From contig NZ_JAKZJU020000001.1 of assembly GCF_022809315.2 (NCBI RefSeq), forward strand, positions 124,001-188,000: 64,000 nucleotides of DNA. Reading direction: 5' to 3'. Source of the stretch: Mesosutterella faecium. GTDB taxonomy: Bacteria; Pseudomonadota; Gammaproteobacteria; Burkholderiales; Burkholderiaceae_F. Shown here one piece after another: positions 37,211 through 46,503 of the stretch (the first letter of the stretch is position 1; every line of letters starts with the position of its first letter). Made by a program: the position numbers and the translations under genes. The notes beneath the pieces were generated by a model. The model searched no databases. It worked only from the letters and a program-made list of their open reading frames with translations, and was not told where the DNA came from.

Positions 37211-39082
37211 TCAGATCCCCGCGGACGGCTCGCGCCGGGGCGCGCCTTCGCCCGAGCCCGCCTCGCGGATCTCCCGGCTCACCTCGGCCAGGCGCTTCGC
37301 GAGCGACCTGTAGAGCTCCTCGTCGAAGGGCTCCTTCGCGCCCGCCTCCTGGCAGCGCCGTCGCAGCTCCCCCTCGGCGATCTTGAGAAAGGCGAGGTTC
37401 AGGCTCCCGCGGGCCTGCTCGAGCGTGGTCTCGATTTCGAGCTCCCGGTCGAGCAGCGACTGGTAGAGCTCGAGGTTCGGGCTGTCGCGCAGCGCGTTGA
37501 GCAGCGCGCCGCTGGTCTGCGGAGCGTCGTCCTCGGTGCCGCAGCAGGCTCTCCAGACCTCGAGCAGCCGGCGGTCGAGCTCGGTGCGGCCGCCCGCCAC
37601 CCAGTCCTCCATCTGTCCGGAGAACTCGCGCCCGAGTTCGGGCCAGGCGAGCAGGCAGCGCAGCATCTTCTCGCGCAGGTCCGGCACGGGCACCGCCCCC
37701 TGCCTGCGCCCGGCGGCAAAGCGCCCGAAGCCTGGGGCCGGGGCCGCGGCCGCCCGGCCAGGGGCCCAGCCTGTCCGCTGAGCCTGGCTCGGCTCTGCGG
37801 CGACGAGGGTCGGGATCCCGATGAGCTCGGCGAGCTCCTGGGGCGCCATCTGGACCTCCATCGCGAGCGATCCGAGCAGCTGCCGGCGCAGCATCGGGGC
37901 GTGGGTGAGCGAGGCGAGCAGCGGCTTGGCCTCGCTCACGAACTGGGCGCGCCCTTCGGGCGAGCCCATCGCCTTGCCCTCCTTGAGCGAATTCACGAGA
38001 AAGGCGGAAAGCGGGAAGGCGTGCTCGAGCTCGCGCTCGTAGGCCTGCGGCCCCTCGGCCTTGATGAGGCTGTCGGGGTCGTGCTCCGGGGGCAGCAGCA
38101 CGAAGCGGGCCTCGAGCGTGTCCTCGATCACGGGCAGCACCTGCTCGAGGGCCCGCCGCGCGGCGTGCCGGCCGGCCGCATCCCCGTCAAAGGAAAAATA
38201 AATGCGCGGAACGATCTTGAAGAGCTTCCTGATGTGGGCCTGGCCGATCGCCGTGCCGAGCGCGGCCACCGCCTCGCCGAACCCCGCCTGCGAGAGCTGG
38301 ATCACGTCCATGTATCCCTCGCAGACGATCGCCCGCCCGGCCCTGCGGATGGCCTCTCGCCCCTCCCAGAGGCCGTAGACCTCCTGGCCCTTCCTGAAGA
38401 TGTCGGTCTCCGGGCTGTTCAGATATTTGGGCTCGCCCTGGCCCATCACGCGGGCGCCGAAGCCGATCACCTGCCCGCGCGGATTGCGGATCGGGAACAT
38501 CACCCGGCCGCGGAAGCGGTCGTAGCGGTGCCCGTCCTTCGAAATCACAAGCCCGCAGTCCTCGAGAGCCTTGTCGCCGTAGTGCGCCCCGAAGAGCGCC
38601 TCGAGCGCCTGCCAGGCGTCCGGCGAGTACCCGAGGCTGAACTTCGCCTGCGTCGCCTCGGAAATCTGCCGGCCCTGGAGGTAGGCCAAAGCGGCGGGAG
38701 ACTTCCTGAGCTCGAGCGCGTAAAAGCCGCGGGCCCGGTCCATGAGCTCGGTGAGCGACTCGGTCTTCTCGCGCCGCCGCCTCGAGCCCGGCTCCTCGGG
38801 CACCTGCATGCCGACCTCCGCGGCGAGCTCCCGGATCGCCTCGGGATAGCTGATGCCCTTGTACTGCATGAGAAAGCCGATCGCGTTGCCGTGGGCCCCG
38901 CAGCCGAAGCACTTGTAGAACTGCTTGCTCTGGTTGACCGAGAAGCTGCCCGTCTTTTCGTGGTGGAAGGGGCACAGCCCGAACCAGTTGATGCCCTTTT
39001 TCTTGAGCGTGACGAAGCGCGAGACGACATCGACGATGTCGACGCGGTCGAGCAGGTCTTTGATAAACGACTCAGGGATCAT
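37211..39082 (-). CDS. dnaG: DNA primase
   Basis: Synthesises RNA primers for replication. The N-terminal zinc-binding domain has the CHC2 ligands C37, H40, C58 and C61 (CPFHHEK, KCFGCG). The TOPRIM core is seen as IVCEGYMDVI and YFSFDGDAAGR. The C-terminal DnaB-interaction region follows an Ala/Gly/Pro linker. At 623 residues it is of normal length. It sits between yqeY and rpoD as in the macromolecular synthesis operon, and a terminator in the gap before it probably lowers its expression relative to rpsU. Confidence 0.96.
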   Translation of the reverse strand: MIPESFIKDLLDRVDIVDVVSRFVTLKKKGINWFGLCPFHHEKTGSFSVNQSKQFYKCFGCGAHGNAIGFLMQYKGISYPEAIRELAAEVGMQVPEEPGSRRRREKTESLTELMDRARGFYALELRKSPAALAYLQGRQISEATQAKFSLGYSPDAWQALEALFGAHYGDKALEDCGLVISKDGHRYDRFRGRVMFPIRNPRGQVIGFGARVMGQGEPKYLNSPETDIFRKGQEVYGLWEGREAIRRAGRAIVCEGYMDVIQLSQAGFGEAVAALGTAIGQAHIRKLFKIVPRIYFSFDGDAAGRHAARRALEQVLPVIEDTLEARFVLLPPEHDPDSLIKAEGPQAYERELEHAFPLSAFLVNSLKEGKAMGSPEGRAQFVSEAKPLLASLTHAPMLRRQLLGSLAMEVQMAPQELAELIGIPTLVAAEPSQAQRTGWAPGRAAAAPAPGFGRFAAGRRQGAVPVPDLREKMLRCLLAWPELGREFSGQMEDWVAGGRTELDRRLLEVWRACCGTEDDAPQTSGALLNALRDSPNLELYQSLLDRELEIETTLEQARGSLNLAFLKIAEGELRRRCQEAGAKEPFDEELYRSLAKRLAEVSREIREAGSGEGAPRREPSAGI

Positions 39083-39133
39083 CGCGCGGGCCTCCCGGGG
39101 CGGGCTTGTGGAGAAAACTGAAGGGCAGGGGCA

Positions 39134-39171
39134 GAAAAAACGCCCGGACAGTCTAGACCATTCCGGGCGTT
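39134..39171 (-). terminator. Internal terminator between yqeY and dnaG
   Basis: On the minus strand AACGCCCGGA and TCCGGGCGTT pair over 10 bp (loop contains GTCTAGAC), followed by a T run. It parallels the attenuating terminator between rpsU and dnaG in E. coli. Confidence 0.9.
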
Positions 39172-39267
39172 CGGGCTCGCGGGCGGAAACACCTCCTTCA
39201 CCCGGAGCAACTCAATGCGTTTGAACAATGCCGGGGGCGGGGCCCGCGGCTCAGCGTTTTTCTTTCC

Positions 39268-39726
39268 TCAGGCCTGCTTGCCGGCCGTCAGGCGCTCGCG
39301 CACCAGGGCCGAGACGCGGCTCATGTCGGTGCGGCCGGTGAGCCTGGGCTTCACCGCGCCCATCACGCGGCCCATGCCGGCCAGCCCCGAGGCGCCCGTC
39401 TTGGCGATCGCCTCGTCGATGACCGCCTTCACTTCGTCTTCCGTGAGGGGCTTGGGCAGATAGCCGGTCAGAACCTTGATCTCGAAGTTCTCTTTGTCGA
39501 CGAGATCCTGGCGGCCGCCTTTCTCATACTGCGCGACGGAGTCGCGGTGCTCCTTCACCGCTTTCGCGATGAGGGCCGTGATGATGGCGTCGTCGGCGGT
39601 CACGCGCTCGTCCACCTCTTTCTGCTTCACTGCAGACCAGAGCATGCGGATCGCGTTGAGCCTCGCGCTGTCGTGGGCGCGAAGGGCGTCCTTCATATCA
39701 GACTGAATCTGTTCCCTGAGAGCCAT
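39268..39726 (-). CDS. yqeY: GatB/YqeY domain protein
   Basis: A 152-residue stand-alone GatB/YqeY-domain protein, related to the tail domain of the GatB amidotransferase subunit and thought to bind tRNA. MALREQIQSDMKDALRAHDS and the C-terminal MGRVMGAVKPRLTGRTDMSRV are family landmarks. It commonly lies between rpsU and dnaG in many bacteria, exactly as here, 42 bases after rpsU. Its precise cellular role is not established. Confidence 0.92.
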   Translation of the reverse strand: MALREQIQSDMKDALRAHDSARLNAIRMLWSAVKQKEVDERVTADDAIITALIAKAVKEHRDSVAQYEKGGRQDLVDKENFEIKVLTGYLPKPLTEDEVKAVIDEAIAKTGASGLAGMGRVMGAVKPRLTGRTDMSRVSALVRERLTAGKQA

Positions 39727-39768
39727 TTTCCTGCCTGGATGCTGAAAAATTAACGCTGGTGTGTGGAA

Positions 39769-39981
39769 TTAGTAGAGCTTCTTCGGCAGCATCATGCTGC
39801 GCAGACGCTTGTAGTGGCGCTTGATGGCGGCAGCCTTCTTGCGCTTGCGCTCGGCCGTGGGCTTCTCGTAGAACTCGCGGGCGCGCAGCTCGGTGAGCAG
39901 GCCCGACTTCTCGATGGTGCGCTTGAAACGGCGCAGGGCGACTTCAAAGGGTTCGTTTTCCTTGACGCGAATGGTTGGCAT
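39769..39981 (-). CDS. rpsU: 30S ribosomal protein S21
   Basis: A 70-residue basic protein of the small subunit platform, needed for efficient initiation. It reads [20 protein letters not shown] at the start, and the lysine-rich [16 protein letters not shown] region is typical of S21. The frame is open further upstream, but the ATG at 39981 gives the exact canonical N-terminus and is preceded by AAAGG. It heads the rpsU-yqeY-dnaG-rpoD series. Confidence 0.97.
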   Translation of the reverse strand: MPTIRVKENEPFEVALRRFKRTIEKSGLLTELRAREFYEKPTAERKRKKAAAIKRHYKRLRSMMLPKKLY

Positions 39982-40174
39982 TGAGTAAAAACCTTTATTA
40001 ATGATGAAAGGGAAGAGTGTTTTCCCAAAAAACAATAAAACCCTGCGCTTCCCTCCGCGGAGGGAAACGGCAGACTGGTGATTCTCTCACAAATAAAAGG
40101 CTTTGTGTAGCGCAGCAGGACCGGGGCCGCGCAGGAGAAACCCTCCCCCCGGACGGGACCGGAGCCGGCTCGTT

Positions 40175-40180
40175 TACAAT
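40175..40180 (+). promoter_or_regulatory. tsaD -10 box, transcript probably leaderless
   Basis: TACAAT ends 6 bases before the tsaD ATG at 40187, so the transcription start would fall on or next to the start codon. No Shine-Dalgarno sequence is visible. No clear -35 was found. Confidence 0.45.
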
Positions 40181-40186
40181 ACGGCC

Positions 40187-41245
40187 ATGCTTATCCTAGG
40201 TATTGAATCTTCCTGCGACGAGACCGGAGTCGCCCTGATCGACTCCGGCCTGGGGCTGCTCGCCCACCGCATCCACACCCAGATCGACATGCACCGCGCC
40301 TTCGGCGGGGTGGTGCCCGAGCTTGCGAGCCGCGACCACATCCGCCGCGTGCTCGCGCTCACCGACGAAGTGCTCGAGGAGGCGGGCCGCAGCCGCGGCG
40401 ACCTCTCCGCGGTCGCCGTCACCGAGGGCCCGGGGCTGGCCGGGGCGCTGCTCGTCGGCGTGTCGGTCGCGCACGCCATCGGCTACGCGCTCGGGCTGCC
40501 CGTGATCGGGGTTCACCATCTCGAAGGGCACCTGCTCGCCTCGCTGCTGGCCGACCCGGCTCCCCGCTTCCCGTTTGTGGCGCTGCTCGTCTCGGGCGGA
40601 CACACCCAGTTCATGCGCGTGCAGCGCTTCGGCAGCTACGAGCTGCTCGGCGAGACGCTCGACGACGCCGCGGGCGAGGCCTTCGACAAGACCGCGCAGC
40701 TGCTCGGCATGTGCTACCCGGGCGGCCCCGCGGTGTCCGCGCTGGCCGAAAAAGGGCGCCCCGGCGCCTTTGAGTTCCCGCGCCCGATGATCCACTCCCC
40801 GGACCTCAACATGAGCTTCTCGGGGCTCAAAACCGCGGTCCTCAACACCGTCACCCGGGCCGAACACCCGGAGGATCCGCAGTTCCGGGCCGCCGTCGCG
40901 CGCGGATTCGTCGACGCCGTGACCGACGTGCTCACCGCGAAGGCCGTGCGGGCGCTGAAGAAAACCAGGCTCAGCTCGCTCGTGGTCGCCGGGGGCGTGA
41001 GCGCGAACAAGCAGCTGCGGGCCGCGCTCACCGCCGCCGTCGAGGCGCGCCGCGGGAAGATCTTCTTTCCGCCCCTCGCCCTGTGCACCGACAACGGCGC
41101 GATGATCGCCGTGGCGGGCCTGAAGCGGCTCGAGGCCATGACGGAAGAAGAGCGCGAGGCCTGCCGCCACCGCCTCGCCTTCACGGCCAAGCCCCGCTGG
41201 ACGCTCACCGAGGCCGCGCACCCGGACGGCGCGGCAGAGCTCTGA
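40187..41245 (+). CDS. tsaD: tRNA N6-adenosine threonylcarbamoyltransferase TsaD
   Basis: The catalytic subunit that transfers threonylcarbamoyl to A37 of ANN-reading tRNAs, with TsaB and Tsa[18 protein letters not shown] begins the ASKHA fold. The metal histidines are in [14 protein letters not shown], and [11 protein letters not shown] and [13 protein letters not shown] are nucleotide-site segments. The length of 352 residues is normal. The frame extends upstream to 40103, but the ATG at 40187 gives the canonical N-terminus. A strong terminator follows. Confidence 0.96.
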   Translation: MLILGIESSCDETGVALIDSGLGLLAHRIHTQIDMHRAFGGVVPELASRDHIRRVLALTDEVLEEAGRSRGDLSAVAVTEGPGLAGALLVGVSVAHAIGYALGLPVIGVHHLEGHLLASLLADPAPRFPFVALLVSGGHTQFMRVQRFGSYELLGETLDDAAGEAFDKTAQLLGMCYPGGPAVSALAEKGRPGAFEFPRPMIHSPDLNMSFSGLKTAVLNTVTRAEHPEDPQFRAAVARGFVDAVTDVLTAKAVRALKKTRLSSLVVAGGVSANKQLRAALTAAVEARRGKIFFPPLALCTDNGAMIAVAGLKRLEAMTEEEREACRHRLAFTAKPRWTLTEAAHPDGAAEL

Positions 41246-41265
41246 AAGCAGAAGAACAAGGAAAC

Positions 41266-41294
41266 GGGGCGCCGGAGGGCGCCCCTTCTTTTTC
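41266..41294 (+). terminator. Terminator of tsaD
   Basis: GGGGCGCC and GGCGCCCC pair over 8 bp around GGAG, followed by TTCTTTTT. Confidence 0.9.
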
Positions 41295-41316
41295 CCCACC
41301 TTCGTCGTTCTTCCGA

Positions 41317-41523
41317 TCAGGCCGCGGACTGCGAAGCGGCCTTTTCCCCGGCCGCCAGAGGCCCGTCCGCATCGAGGACGCTTTCCACGGGCAGACCGAA
41401 CTCCCGGTATATCCGGCGCCACCGGACTCCCCCGGTCCGGGCCTCCTGCTGCCGGAACCAGTTTGCAAAGCTGAGCAGCTCGATGTTTTTCAGGCTGCTG
41501 CGCAGGATGGCGACATGCTTGTG
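41317..41523 (-). other. In-frame 3' continuation of the LysR gene after an amber codon
   Basis: After TAG (complement of 41524-41526) the LysR frame stays open for 68 codons to TGA at 41317. It reads HKHVAILRSSLKNIELLSFA then NWFRQQE. This matches the final strand and helix that close LysR effector domains, so it looks like the original C-terminus. Confidence 0.7.
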
Positions 41524-42405
41524 CTAGACCGGCCGGTGCCAGCCCGGCAGCACGGGCACCAGAAGCCCCGCCTTCAGCCTGGGCTCAAGAAAGCTGAGGG
41601 GAATGTCGACCGCAATGCCCTGATCGTTCATGACGGCGGCATAGCTCACGTACTCGTCGCTGCTGCGCTTTTCCGGCCCCGGCCCGCCGGCCCGGCCGAT
41701 CAGCTCCCGGCGCCCGCTGCGGGGGTCGAAGACCCAGTGCTCGAGCGAGTCAAGGGAAAATTCCTCGCTGCCGCAGATCAGCCTCGAGGTCGCCGGCACG
41801 TCGCTGCGCTGCGAAAGCAGCAGCGTGTGGCGCGCGAGATCCTCCACCCGCAGGGGCGTGCCGCGGCGCTTCAGGTAGGCCGGCGTCGCGACGAGGCAGT
41901 TCGCGCAGCGCACGCACGGCAGCTCATAGAGCAGCGGATTGTCTGCATGGCCGTATAGATAAACAATGTCGGCCTTTCCCTTGAAGAGGGAGTCGAGCGA
42001 GTTGTCGGGCTTCACCTCGACCCGGGTTCCGGGGTGTCCGGCTTCGTAGCTGCGCAGCATCTCGAGCACATGCCGGGCCAGCAGCACCGTGGCAAGCCCG
42101 AAGCGTATGCGCACGGACGGATTCGCATGCCGGCAGCACTCCGCCTCCCTTTCAATCTGCTCGGAAATCCGGATCATGCGGCGGATGAGGGGAAGCTGCT
42201 TGTCCGCAAACTCGGACAGCCGGACGGGCTTTGACGTGCGCTCGAGCATGCTCACCCCCATCGCGGACTCAAGCTGGGAGACAAGCCTGGAAACATGCGG
42301 GAGCTCCAGGCCGAGCTCAATTGCCGCGCCGGTGAGCGAGCCGGTGCGGGACACGGCGTCGATCACTTTCCAGACCAGGAGATTGTCAGTAATGTCTACG
42401 GCCAC
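41524..42405 (-). CDS. LysR-family regulator interrupted by in-frame TAG
   Basis: A LysR-type regulator of 293 residues to the stop. The N-terminal helix-turn-helix is unusual but recognisable (AVSRTGSLTGAAIELGLELP, HVSRLVSQLE), and the effector domain ends at LLVPVLPGWHRPV. In LysR proteins this W-x-R-P segment is followed by a last strand and helix; here a TAG comes first and the matching residues follow in frame (41317-41523). The protein is therefore either truncated by about 70 residues or made whole by readthrough. It lies downstream of the FMN/FAD flavoprotein gene, which it may control. Its own TATAAT box (complement of 42456-42461) overlaps the flavoprotein terminator. Confidence 0.82.
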   Translation of the reverse strand: MAVDITDNLLVWKVIDAVSRTGSLTGAAIELGLELPHVSRLVSQLESAMGVSMLERTSKPVRLSEFADKQLPLIRRMIRISEQIEREAECCRHANPSVRIRFGLATVLLARHVLEMLRSYEAGHPGTRVEVKPDNSLDSLFKGKADIVYLYGHADNPLLYELPCVRCANCLVATPAYLKRRGTPLRVEDLARHTLLLSQRSDVPATSRLICGSEEFSLDSLEHWVFDPRSGRRELIGRAGGPGPEKRSSDEYVSYAAVMNDQGIAVDIPLSFLEPRLKAGLLVPVLPGWHRPV

Positions 42406-42460
42406 GGGCGCGCTCCGCTTCTTCGCCCGGCGCAGGCGCGCACGGGCTTTTATCCATTAT

Positions 42461-42538
42461 AAAAAACACGCCCCTGCGGGGCTCCGCCGCACCGGGCTTC
42501 GGAGAGTGAAAGCCCGCCGCGGCGGAGCTTCGCAGGGG
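42461..42538 (-). terminator. Long-stem terminator of the FMN/FAD flavoprotein gene
   Basis: CCCCTGCG plus GCTCCGCCGC (42471-42490) pairs with GCGGCGGAGC plus CGCAGGGG (42519-42538), with a 2-base bulge on one side. On the minus strand it ends in a run of six T. Confidence 0.85.
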
Positions 42539-42558
42539 AAGCTCCGGGTTTCAAGCCT

Positions 42559-44277
42559 TCAGCGCAGGAGCCCCTTCGCTGCCTCCTCGCCCGCGATGCG
42601 CCCCGTTGAGAGCGAGCTCTGGATGGACACGCCCGTATAGGCGTAGCAGTCGTCGTAGAGAATGCCGTTCGCGACTTCGCCGGCCGCGTAGAGCCCGGCG
42701 ATCGGGGCGCCGTTCCTGTTAAGCACCCGCGCGTTTTCATCGGTCTTCAGCCCGCCGAAGGAGGCGACGATTTCAGGCTCTGCGTGAATCGCATAAAACG
42801 GCGCCTTCCTCACCCCGGTGAGCAGCTTGTCGGGCTTGCCGAAATCGACATCCGAGGGCAGGTTGTTGTAGCGCTCGACCGTCCTGCGGAAGGCTTTCCG
42901 GTCAATGCGCATCCGGTCGGCAAGCTCCTCAAGGGTTGAAGCCTTGAGGGCCCTGCCTTCGCGCGCGGCCTTCTCAAGGCCCGCGGTATCCTCGCTGCTG
43001 TCGTAGACGCGGAAGTACCGCTTGGAGTCATTGAGCACCATCGCCTTGCCGATGTCATCGTAAAACCCGGCCTCGTTCACAAAGCGGCGGCCCCGCCCGT
43101 CCACATAGAGGAAATTTTTCGGAATCCCCGCGGTTGCGTCAGCCCGCACCGACAGCATCGTGCCCTTGCCGCCCTGGAACACGGTGTCTGCGCCGACCGC
43201 CATCGCCATCTTGTGGCCGTCGCCCGTGTTGCCGTGAGAGGTTTCGTCCGGCAGTCCCACCGTGGGGCCCGCATACTGGCGCTGCAGGTCCGGATCCCGG
43301 TTAAAGCCGCCCGTTGCGATCACCACCGAGCGGGCATTCACCGTGAGCCTGCCGCCCCCGGGCGTGCGGGCGATCACGCCGGTCACCTTTCCGTTCTTAT
43401 AAATCAGGCTCTGCGCAGGCGTCTGCATCCGGAAGACCACATGGTGCCTGAGCGCGTCCTGGTGGAGGGCCTTCACGATGTACATGCCGCTCGTGCGGGC
43501 GAATTTTCCCTCCGGGTCCGGGTTCTCGAGGCGAAGCGCCGGATAGCCCGGATACACGGGCTTGAAGGACGTGAACTTCACGCCGAGATCCTTGATCCAG
43601 TGGTAGGTGCCGTTGGACATGTCTGCGATTTTCCGGACCATGGGCGCATAGGCTTTGCCGTTCGAACGGCCCATGATGTAGCGGAACATCGTGTCAGGCG
43701 AGAAGCTGTTGTCGGCATCGCGGCCGTCGGTCGCGCGCAGCACGCAGCCCGAGGACAGTCCGGTGGAGCCGCCGAGGACGCCCTGTTTTTCAAGGACGAG
43801 CACCCGGCGCGCGCCTTTGACGGCGGCTGTATCGGCCGCCGCGAGGCCCGCCGCGCCGGTGCCGAGAACCACCACGTCCGCGGAGACCGTCTCATGGGCC
43901 GCGGCCGCACGCCCGGAGGCGGCTTTGGGGGCCGCCCGGTACCGGCTCAGCCCGGAGCCTGATTTTGAAAGCGCGTCGGCTACAGCGGCGATGATCGCGT
44001 TGGAGGTGACCGTCGCGCCGCTCACCGCTTCAACGTTGAGAGACTGATGCTTCACAATCGCCGCGGGCACAGCGGCGATGGCCGGGTCGGAAATCCCGGG
44101 GCTTTCATGCTGGCTCGTCACGCGGACGCTGCGGATCGCGCCGCCCTCCAGAGTGACCTCGACCGCAACCGGACCTTTCTTGCCCTGGGCCGTGCCTGTG
44201 TAAACCTGGGCCTGGGATGCCGCGGCGAAAGCCATCAGGACGGCGCCGGCGCACAAAAGGAACTTCCTTTTCTTCAT
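42559..44277 (-). CDS. Periplasmic FMN-binding / FAD-dependent reductase (urocanate/fumarate reductase-like)
   Basis: A 572-residue exported flavoprotein. A Sec signal (KKRKFLLCAGAVLMAFAAAS) precedes an FMN_bind domain with AVSGATVTS at 85-92, the motif for covalent FMN on threonine. A fumarate-reductase-type FAD domain follows (VVVLGTGAAGLAAAD, about 135-149). It resembles UrdA-type reductases. The substrate loop reads PEIVASFGGLKTDENARV and YAYTGVSIQSSLSTGRIAG, lacking the HHTMGG and HGxNRLGG of fumarate reductases, so the acceptor is another unsaturated acid. Electrons would come through the FMN domain. ApbE, needed for FMN attachment, is not in this window. Confidence 0.88.
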   Translation of the reverse strand: MKKRKFLLCAGAVLMAFAAASQAQVYTGTAQGKKGPVAVEVTLEGGAIRSVRVTSQHESPGISDPAIAAVPAAIVKHQSLNVEAVSGATVTSNAIIAAVADALSKSGSGLSRYRAAPKAASGRAAAAHETVSADVVVLGTGAAGLAAADTAAVKGARRVLVLEKQGVLGGSTGLSSGCVLRATDGRDADNSFSPDTMFRYIMGRSNGKAYAPMVRKIADMSNGTYHWIKDLGVKFTSFKPVYPGYPALRLENPDPEGKFARTSGMYIVKALHQDALRHHVVFRMQTPAQSLIYKNGKVTGVIARTPGGGRLTVNARSVVIATGGFNRDPDLQRQYAGPTVGLPDETSHGNTGDGHKMAMAVGADTVFQGGKGTMLSVRADATAGIPKNFLYVDGRGRRFVNEAGFYDDIGKAMVLNDSKRYFRVYDSSEDTAGLEKAAREGRALKASTLEELADRMRIDRKAFRRTVERYNNLPSDVDFGKPDKLLTGVRKAPFYAIHAEPEIVASFGGLKTDENARVLNRNGAPIAGLYAAGEVANGILYDDCYAYTGVSIQSSLSTGRIAGEEAAKGLLR

Positions 44278-44471
44278 GTCTGCCTCTCTTTTTCCGGGAA
44301 GGAATCTGGGAACGCCCGAACCTTCGCCCCCGCGCGTCGGTCCGCGCGAGAGGGCTCTTCAGGGCTGAAACCAGTGTAGGAACCGGAGGGGCTCCGCCGC
44401 TAGGCAGTTTTGGAAACTCCACTTTCCGCGGCGGAAACATTCCGCCCGCGGCAGGCTTTACCGGGAGGCCG

Positions 44472-44966
44472 TCATTCCTTGGGGTTCGCGACGTGCACCG
44501 GGACCGCCTTCAGCACCTCGGTGAGGACGCTGCCCGCCATTTCGGCGATCACCCCGCGGCGGCCGCCGTTGATGTAGATCACGGGCAGCTGCGCCACCGT
44601 GTCCTGCACGTAGACGGGCATCCGCTTCCGGGTCCCGAAGGGGCTCGTGCCGCCCACGAAGTAGCCGGAATTGCGCTGCGCCTGCTCCGGCTCGCAGGGC
44701 GCGATGTGCTTGCGGCCCACCTGGCGGGCGAGGTTCTTCGTCGACACCACGCAGTCGCCGTGCATCAGTATCACAAGCGGCTCGCCGTTCTCGTCCTCCA
44801 TGATGAGGGTCTTGATCATGATGTGGGGGTCGACCCCGAGCTCCTTCGCCGCCTGGTCGGTCCCGCCGTGAGGCACGAAGCCATAGGTGTGCAGCCTGAA
44901 GTCGACCTTGTGCGCCTTGAGCCAGTCCGTAGCGGGCGTCGCGCTCACATGTTTTTCCTTTGACAT
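44472..44966 (-). CDS. ybaK: YbaK/EbsC-family aminoacyl-tRNA deacylase
   Basis: Hydrolyses mischarged tRNA, in E. coli Cys-tRNA(Pro). The 164 residues contain the YbaK pattern: KTLIMEDENGEPLVILMHGD, GRKHIAPCEPEQAQRNSGY and VGGTSPFGTRKRMPVYVQ, with the catalytic lysine region KTL. The frame is open to 44999, but the ATG at 44966 after GGAAG gives the normal N-terminus MSKEKHVSATPATDWL. It is 23 bases downstream of ogt and may be co-transcribed with ispH-ogt. Confidence 0.92.
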   Translation of the reverse strand: MSKEKHVSATPATDWLKAHKVDFRLHTYGFVPHGGTDQAAKELGVDPHIMIKTLIMEDENGEPLVILMHGDCVVSTKNLARQVGRKHIAPCEPEQAQRNSGYFVGGTSPFGTRKRMPVYVQDTVAQLPVIYINGGRRGVIAEMAGSVLTEVLKAVPVHVANPKE

Positions 44967-44989
44967 TTCTTCCGGTCTTTTCCTGACAG

Positions 44990-45523
44990 TTAAAACCACC
45001 AGCGGATCGTCTGCTCGGCCTCGCGCAGGAGCAGCGCCCGCTTCACCTCCAAAAACGGCCCGTCCGTGCGCCCGTGGTAGCCCACAAGCCCCGAGGCCCC
45101 CACCACGCGGTGGCAGGGCAGCAGGATCGCGAGCGGGTTCGTCCGGGCGGCGTGCCCCGCGGCCCGGGCGCCCCCGGGGCTGCCCGCCCGGGCGGCGAGC
45201 TCCCCGTAGGTTTCGGTCGCCCCGCAGGGGATGGCGGCGAGAGCGCGCCAGATCCGCTGCTCGAAGGCGCTCCCGCGCGCGAGGCAGGGCTCGTCCGTCC
45301 AGTCCCTGCAGTCGAGGCTCTGCGGATTTTCGGCATAGGCTTCAAGCGCGGCGCGCGCCCTCTCCACCGATTCCGAGCCGCAGGTCGCGGAGGCCTCCGG
45401 ACGGCTTCCGGGAGGATACACCTCCACGCCCGAGAGCATCCCCGAGCCGTCGGCGAGGATTTCGACGTCGGCAAACGGCCAGCGCAGCAGCCGCACCGCG
45501 CGGCCCGCCGAGGACCGCCTCAT
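44990..45523 (-). CDS. ogt: Methylated-DNA-protein cysteine methyltransferase (Ogt-type)
   Basis: A suicide repair protein that removes O6-alkyl groups from guanine. The active site is [12 protein letters not shown] near residue 139, with [20 protein letters not shown] as the helix-turn-helix entry. It has 177 residues. The frame remains open well into the upstream gene, but the ATG at 45523 overlaps the ispH stop as ATGA, which points to translational coupling. The N-terminal domain is short and variable, as in Ogt proteins without an Ada transcription domain. Confidence 0.92.
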   Translation of the reverse strand: MRRSSAGRAVRLLRWPFADVEILADGSGMLSGVEVYPPGSRPEASATCGSESVERARAALEAYAENPQSLDCRDWTDEPCLARGSAFEQRIWRALAAIPCGATETYGELAARAGSPGGARAAGHAARTNPLAILLPCHRVVGASGLVGYHGRTDGPFLEVKRALLLREAEQTIRWWF

Positions 45524-46503
45524 GAGGCCTCCCCTGCGGGCGCCGCCCGGGCGGCGCGGGCCGCCTCGAGGTCCCGGTCCCAGAGCCCCTTGGGCAGCGG
45601 GAAGACCAGCGACTCGCGCTCGCCCTCCTGCTCTTCGACCAGGGCGCCTCCGCAGGCGCTGCGGATCCGCTCGACCACGTCCCGCACGAGCGGCTCGGGA
45701 GCCGAGGCGCCCGCCGTGATGCCGATCCGCTCGATCCCCTCGAGCCATTCGAGCCGCACGTCGCCGGCCGTGTCGACCAGGTGCGCGGGCACGCCGACGC
45801 GCTCGGCCACCTCGCGCAGGCGGTTGGAGTTCGAGCTGGTCGAGGAGCCGATCACGAGCACGAGCTGCACGGCCGCGGCGAGCCGCTTCACGGCGTCCTG
45901 CCGGTGCTGCGTCGCGTAGCAGATGTCGTCCTTTTTCGGGCGGTCGATGTCCGGAAAGCGCCGCCGCAGCGCCCGGGCGACCTCCTCGGAGTCGTCGAGC
46001 GAGAGCGTCGTCTGCGTGACGTAGGCGGTCTTCGCGCCCGCGGGAACCTTCAGGCCGGCGACATCGGAGGCGGTCTCGACGAGCTCCATGCCGCCCTCGG
46101 CCTGCCCCATGGTGCCCTCGACCTCCGGGTGCCCGCGGTGCCCGATCATGATGACGACGCGGCCCGCCTCGCGCATGCGGGCCACCTCGCGGTGCACCTT
46201 GGTCACCAGCGGGCAGGTGGCGTCAAAAACCCTCAGACCGCGGCTTCTCGCCTCGCGCTCGACCGCGAGCGGCACCCCGTGCGCCGAAAACACGAGCGTC
46301 GCCCCCTCGGGCACGTCCGCGAGCGAGTCGATGAACACCGCGCCGCGGCGCCTGAGCCGCTCGACCACGGTGCGGTTGTGCACGATCTCGTGGCGCACAT
46401 AGATCGGGCGGCCGTAAATTTCAAGCGCCCGTTCGACGATCGCGATCGCGCGGTCGACGCCCGCGCAGAATCCGCGGGGCTGGGCGAGCAGGATTTTCAC
46501 CAT
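45520..46503 (-). CDS. ispH: 4-hydroxy-3-methylbut-2-enyl diphosphate reductase
   Basis: The final enzyme of the MEP isoprenoid pathway, a 4Fe-4S protein making IPP and DMAPP. Cluster cysteines occur in [13 protein letters not shown] (near residue 13), [13 protein letters not shown] and [15 protein letters not shown]-bearing segments; the substrate histidines are in RHEIVHNR and [11 protein letters not shown]. The length is 327 residues. The ATG at 46503 follows AAGGAGC and matches the family N-terminus; the frame upstream to 46698 is not conserved. The stop overlaps the ogt start. Confidence 0.95.
   Translation of the reverse strand: MVKILLAQPRGFCAGVDRAIAIVERALEIYGRPIYVRHEIVHNRTVVERLRRRGAVFIDSLADVPEGATLVFSAHGVPLAVEREARSRGLRVFDATCPLVTKVHREVARMREAGRVVIMIGHRGHPEVEGTMGQAEGGMELVETASDVAGLKVPAGAKTAYVTQTTLSLDDSEEVARALRRRFPDIDRPKKDDICYATQHRQDAVKRLAAAVQLVLVIGSSTSSNSNRLREVAERVGVPAHLVDTAGDVRLEWLEGIERIGITAGASAPEPLVRDVVERIRSACGGALVEEQEGERESLVFPLPKGLWDRDLEAARAARAAPAGEAS

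Noticed and set aside
39861..40186. Upstream extension of tsaD to an earlier in-frame start
   Set aside because: The added residues are not conserved and [14 protein letters not shown] is the canonical N-terminus.
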